Part shown: piece by piece, positions 6,235 to 9,925 of the stretch
Position numbering within the stretch: position 1 is the first letter of the stretch
Layout: each line of letters starts with the position of its first letter
DNA from: JANDLT01 sp041743485
GTDB lineage: Bacteria; Acidobacteriota; Blastocatellia; Pyrinomonadales; Pyrinomonadaceae
Length of the DNA: 9,925 bases
NCBI GenBank assembly: GCA_041743485.1
Contig: JBGTMR010000204.1
Location: 1-9,925, forward strand
Direction of reading: 5' to 3'
Position numbers and translations under genes: made by a program
Notes under the pieces: generated by a model
What the model was told of the DNA's origin: nothing
The model's input: only the letters and a program-made list of their open reading frames with translations
The model's database searches: none

Positions 6235-9200
6235 TTAGAAACTGAATCGCGCTTGGAATTCGACCGTGCGTCCCGCGAGTCCAGACCGGATACGCCCGAA
6301 GTTATTGGGGTTGCTCACGTCAACCTCTGTAGTTACAGGGAAGAACGGGGACAAATTAAGAGTGTTGAAGGCATTGAACAAATTGGCGCGCACGTCAAGC
6401 CGTGATTGTTCGCTGATAAACGGCAAAGCGGTTTGCTTAACAATCGCCAAATCTATTTGGCGAAAGCTAGGTCCACGGAAGGAGTTGCGACCGATTCCGG
6501 CGGGTCCCGGCGTGAGCGAGAAGAAACGCGACGGGTTGTTGCCGGGGAAGATTCCGTTGATGAAATCTTGATTCGACGGATTCTCAATCACTCCGCCGAA
6601 GTACGCGGTTGGGCGGTCGGGAACGAAGCCGTCACCGTTGTAATCGGCGTCTTCAGGTCCAAAAATAATTGGTGTGAACGGGAACCCGGAGTGTGCAGAG
6701 AGAATGCCGTTGATTTCAAAACCTCCGAGAACTTTACCGAGGACACCTCTGCCGTCGTTGAAGAACGGAATGCGGTACAAACCGGAGATAACGAGATTAT
6801 GTTTGACATCGAAATCCGAAGGACCGCGATTGAGACGAAGATCGCTCGGATCGGTTTGTTGTGCGCCGCGTGCGAATGACGCGGTGTCGATTGACTTGGC
6901 GAAGCGGTAATTGGCGTCAAGCGAAAAGTTGCTGGCGAAGTTGCGCGTCGCGCGAAGGAGAAGCGCGTTGTAGTTTGAATTCACATCGGGGAGCGGAGCG
7001 AAGATGCGGTTGAAGTTCGGGTTTCCCGTAAGACGCGGCGTGATCGGATTGCCGTTTTGGTCGCGCGTTTGCACGCGGTCGCGTTGAATGTCATTGAATT
7101 GTGGCAAGCCACGGTCGCGTATGTTGCCCGCCGCGTCGCGTGCGCCGAAAGTGTCACCGGGTGTGAAGCGATTGAGGTCAACAACGCGAATCAGTTGATG
7201 ACCGGAACTGCCTTGATAACCTGCGGACACGATGAGTTGCTTGAAGATTTGGTATTGCAACTCAAGCGAATAATTATAAACATAAGCGTTTGGGACGCTT
7301 GACAGTGTGGCTTCGACATCGACGGGAACGTCACGACGAATGAAGCCACCGGGTAAGGTTTGCGGGTTAGCGTCAAGCAAGCCGCCGGTCACCGGATCAA
7401 GTCCGCGCGTTAAATTCGGATTTGTTGGATAAACGAGCGGTGAGCCGGGTGTGCTGAAGGTATAGACAATTTGGTCGCTGTTAGTCGCACTGCCGCTAAA
7501 CAATCCTGCGCCCGCGAAGAACGGTGTGTTGCGGCGATTGTTGGTGAACTGATTGAGAAACAAACGGTCGTAAGCAATACCGAAGCCGCCGCGAATCACG
7601 GCGCGGTTTTCTTTGAAAAGTCCGGCGAACGAATCGCCAAAGTTTGGCGAGTAGGCAAAGCCAAGACGCGGCGCGAAGTTGTTGCGATCAGGTTCGTATA
7701 GGCGGTCAACGGTAACAACGCGCCCATCAACGACGCCATTGGGACCGAAGACATAATTTGTCAAACGCCCTTCGTCCTCGGTCAACGGTGATTGGTATTC
7801 GTAACGCAAACCGATGTTGAGCGTGAGGTTTGGACGCGCCTTGTAGTCGTCTTGGATAAACACACCGTAGGAAGTCGTTTGATAGTAACGCTGCCCGTTC
7901 GCCGAACCGCCGGTGCGTGGGTCAACGTCAATGTTCTCAAAGAACGGTGCGTCGTTAGCAAAAGACAAGAAATTGTCAAAGACGAATTCGGGTCGCGCAG
8001 TCGAAAGCAGGTTGTTGTAGTCCTGTTCGCGCCGCACCTCGCCGCCGAACTTGAAAGCTTGATTGCCGCGTACATAGGTCAGTGTGTCGCGCACTTCAAA
8101 AGTGTTTTGCGTCAAGACGTTCGGACTCGCAAAGCGATCCGCGCCGTAATTAGGACCGCCGAATATGCCGAGGTTGCCGAAGTCGCCACCAACAAGATTA
8201 AAATCGGCAACAGTAAGTTGCGGAATCGAATAATCGGTGTCTCCGCCGACATTTAGTTGATCGGATTTGAAGCGCGTGAAGTTGACGCGGGCTTCGTTGA
8301 TGATGCTCGACGAGATGGTTCTGATATAGCTCAACGTGGCGGCGGAATTGAGCGGTTGGAAACGAACATCGGAGAGCGGGCGTCCGTCTCGCGGCACCGA
8401 TAATTCGTCGCGTTTAGTAAAGAAAGTGCTGACGGCGAATTGGTCTGCGTCACTCGCATTGAAATCAAAGCGCGTGTTGTACTGATTACCCCTGAGCGCA
8501 CTCGGTAAGGCGATGCGCGCAAGAGTTATGTCAGGGATGCCGTCAAGCAGTCGGGTATTAATTTTCTGTCCAAGTGGGCGATTGAGTGAGCCAATATCGA
8601 AACTCCTGCCTGCCTGACCGTTGATGACAACTGAACCGGCAGGCGTGCCGCCGGAAGCGAGTCCGGTGGCGACGGTGCGTGGGAGGATGCCGGGCGTGCT
8701 GTAGAGTCTCGCGGCGAGGCTGTTGGGGCGCGTCGAAATGACGTATTGACGAAACTCAGGCGTTTCGATAAAGCGGTCGCTGAATTCCGTGTTGGTGCGG
8801 CGCAAACCTTCGTATGAAAAGAAGAAGAATAATTTATTTCTGCCGTTGAAAAAAAACGGTGTGCCTTCGCCGGGACGCGGTAAAACGACAGGTCCGCCGA
8901 GGCTTCCGGCGAATTTTCGTTCAGCCAATCCGACACGTTGCGGCGCACTCGGAAACTGTGTGCTGCCGAAGAATTTATTGAAAGCGTTTAGCTTCGGTGA
9001 GGCGTAATTGAAAACCGCCGAACCATGCAACTCATTCGTGCCGTTTTGCGATACGACCTTAATTTGCGCTCCTGTATTGCGCCCGTCTTCCGCCGAGTAG
9101 CTGCTGCTGACAACGGTTATTTCTTTTACGGATTCTTGATTCGGCGTGACGACCGCCGCTCCGCCCTGTCCGAGACTGTTGACGCTGACGCCATCAATTT

Positions 9201-9855
9201 GAAAATTGTTACTCGAAACCCGCTGACCGTTCGCGGAAATTTGCGTTTGATTTTCAACTTGAAACGAGCCGCTACTCGAACCGCCCGCACCTTCAACACC
9301 GGGAATCAAAACTGACCCCGTACCGGAACCACTCCGCGCGACATCGCCGAAGACGCCGGGAGCAGTGCGCGCAAGCGAATATGGGTCGCGTCCAACCTGC
9401 GGCAGTTGCCTCACTTCCTCGGCGGTGATTATACCGCGAATGTTGGCAGTCTCGGTTTCTAACTCTTGTCCGGCGGCAGTGGCTGAAACCGTGACCTCTT
9501 CTTGCACCGAGCCGGTTGTAAGGGCTACGTCAATGCCTGTTGAATCTTCGCCGGAAACCGTAATGTTATCAATCAGGGTTCTATTAAAACCTGCTTGTTC
9601 GACAGTAAGGTTGTAGCTGCCGGGCGCGAGTTGCGAGAAGCGGTAGAAGCCCTCGTCGCTTGCCGTCGTGGTTTGCGTGCGACTGGTTTCGTTATTGAGA
9701 AGTGTGACGGTTGCACCGGAGACGACCGCACCGCTTGGGTCGGTGACGGTGCCTTGAAGATTGGCACGAAATTGGGCTTGGGTGGCAACCGCCGTAAGCA
9801 GCACCAGCACCGCGCACACGGCGGCGCGGGTCATGAAGATTTTTATGCGTAACAT
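6235..9855 (-). CDS. Oar-like TonB-dependent outer-membrane receptor with N-terminal carboxypeptidase-regulatory domain
   Basis: A 1,206-residue outer-membrane transporter energised by TonB-ExbBD. The Sec signal peptide spans residues 1-27, likely cut after ATQA, before QFRA. A CarboxypepD_reg Ig-like domain follows (about 30-115: LQGTVTDPSGAVVSGATVTL, GFYRFSQLAPGSYNLTV). Then comes the plug (about 125-260: VRQLPQVGRDPYSLARTAPG, NNFQIDGVSVN), and a large beta-barrel to the C-terminus with FIQDDYKARPNLTLNIGLRY and a terminal Phe (ARFSF), typical of BamA substrates. The ATG at 9855 has GGAGGT 8 nt upstream; an adjacent TTG at 9858 is less well placed. Such receptors are numerous in Acidobacteriota, and sequence alone does not give the ligand. 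Position ahead of GH144 and GH3 genes suggests import of the oligosaccharides they handle. No SusD-like partner gene is present in the window. Confidence 0.93.
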   Translation of the reverse strand: MLRIKIFMTRAAVCAVLVLLTAVATQAQFRANLQGTVTDPSGAVVSGATVTLLNNETSRTQTTTASDEGFYRFSQLAPGSYNLTVEQAGFNRTLIDNITVSGEDSTGIDVALTTGSVQEEVTVSATAAGQELETETANIRGIITAEEVRQLPQVGRDPYSLARTAPGVFGDVARSGSGTGSVLIPGVEGAGGSSSGSFQVENQTQISANGQRVSSNNFQIDGVSVNSLGQGGAAVVTPNQESVKEITVVSSSYSAEDGRNTGAQIKVVSQNGTNELHGSAVFNYASPKLNAFNKFFGSTQFPSAPQRVGLAERKFAGSLGGPVVLPRPGEGTPFFFNGRNKLFFFFSYEGLRRTNTEFSDRFIETPEFRQYVISTRPNSLAARLYSTPGILPRTVATGLASGGTPAGSVVINGQAGRSFDIGSLNRPLGQKINTRLLDGIPDITLARIALPSALRGNQYNTRFDFNASDADQFAVSTFFTKRDELSVPRDGRPLSDVRFQPLNSAATLSYIRTISSSIINEARVNFTRFKSDQLNVGGDTDYSIPQLTVADFNLVGGDFGNLGIFGGPNYGADRFASPNVLTQNTFEVRDTLTYVRGNQAFKFGGEVRREQDYNNLLSTARPEFVFDNFLSFANDAPFFENIDVDPRTGGSANGQRYYQTTSYGVFIQDDYKARPNLTLNIGLRYEYQSPLTEDEGRLTNYVFGPNGVVDGRVVTVDRLYEPDRNNFAPRLGFAYSPNFGDSFAGLFKENRAVIRGGFGIAYDRLFLNQFTNNRRNTPFFAGAGLFSGSATNSDQIVYTFSTPGSPLVYPTNPNLTRGLDPVTGGLLDANPQTLPGGFIRRDVPVDVEATLSSVPNAYVYNYSLELQYQIFKQLIVSAGYQGSSGHQLIRVVDLNRFTPGDTFGARDAAGNIRDRGLPQFNDIQRDRVQTRDQNGNPITPRLTGNPNFNRIFAPLPDVNSNYNALLLRATRNFASNFSLDANYRFAKSIDTASFARGAQQTDPSDLRLNRGPSDFDVKHNLVISGLYRIPFFNDGRGVLGKVLGGFEINGILSAHSGFPFTPIIFGPEDADYNGDGFVPDRPTAYFGGVIENPSNQDFINGIFPGNNPSRFFSLTPGPAGIGRNSFRGPSFRQIDLAIVKQTALPFISEQSRLDVRANLFNAFNTLNLSPFFPVTTEVDVSNPNNFGRIRSGLAGRTVEFQARFSF

Positions 9856-9863
9856 CAAGGTTG

Positions 9864-9869
9864 ACCTCC
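9864..9869 (-). promoter_or_regulatory. Shine-Dalgarno of the TonB-dependent receptor gene
   Basis: The minus strand reads GGAGGT 8 nt before the ATG at 9855. This spacing favours the ATG over the TTG one codon earlier. I could not identify a convincing promoter in the remaining ~55 bases up to the window edge. Confidence 0.75.
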
Positions 9870-9925
9870 GTTGACTTCGACTGAAATATGAGTGGCGCGA
9901 CTATGTTCGGCTCGCCCCTGACCGA

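Noticed and set aside
6406..6879. 157-codon plus-strand open frame antisense to the receptor gene
   Set aside because: No family resemblance, no ribosome-binding site, and the opposite strand encodes a well-supported receptor barrel.
7792..8256. 154-codon plus-strand open frame antisense to the receptor gene
   Set aside because: Same reasoning: a shadow of the receptor coding frame with no recognisable domain.
9870..9925. Promoter of the receptor gene (CATATT as a -10 element)
   Set aside because: No matching -35 hexamer at a suitable distance, and the stretch is cut by the window edge.

Overview
The window looks like a chromosomal segment of an environmental Gram-negative bacterium, most plausibly an acidobacterium (Blastocatellia-like). 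This is an inference. The main clue is the Oar-type TonB-dependent receptor of about 1,200 residues, with an N-terminal carboxypeptidase-regulatory domain and a C-terminal Phe, a type greatly expanded in Acidobacteriota. Moderate GC and Sec-exported glycosidases agree. No rRNA, tRNA or CRISPR array was seen.

Left part (1-1614, + strand): the 3' ~98% of rtcR, the CARF-AAA+ sigma-54-dependent activator of the RtcB/RtcA RNA-repair operon. Its first ~11 codons, and probably the rtcBA target, lie off the left edge.

Middle (about 1604-2291, - strand): a decayed accessory patch. A degenerate N-terminal fragment of a serine site-specific recombinase (1604-1832) abuts and slightly overlaps the 3' end of rtcR. 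Next to it is a broken hicBA toxin-antitoxin module. hicB has a one-base frameshift. One transition at 2070 removes both the ancestral hicB stop and the hicA start, which shared an ATGA overlap. Neither the recombinase remnant nor hicA has a normal start-to-stop ORF; both had to be read codon by codon.

Right part (2340-9855, - strand): a carbohydrate-uptake and degradation cluster transcribed leftwards: TonB-dependent outer-membrane receptor, then a GH144/'glycoamylase'-fold exported enzyme, then a BglX-type GH3 beta-glucosidase. GH144 plus GH3 beside a TonB receptor suggests use of beta-1,2-glucan (endo-cleavage to sophoro-oligosaccharides, import, then release of glucose), without a SusD-like lipoprotein. 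A perfect 20-bp inverted repeat with a T-tract sits between the receptor and GH144 genes and probably terminates or attenuates transcription, giving much receptor and less enzyme. A heptanucleotide tandem repeat forms the 3' end of the GH144 gene.
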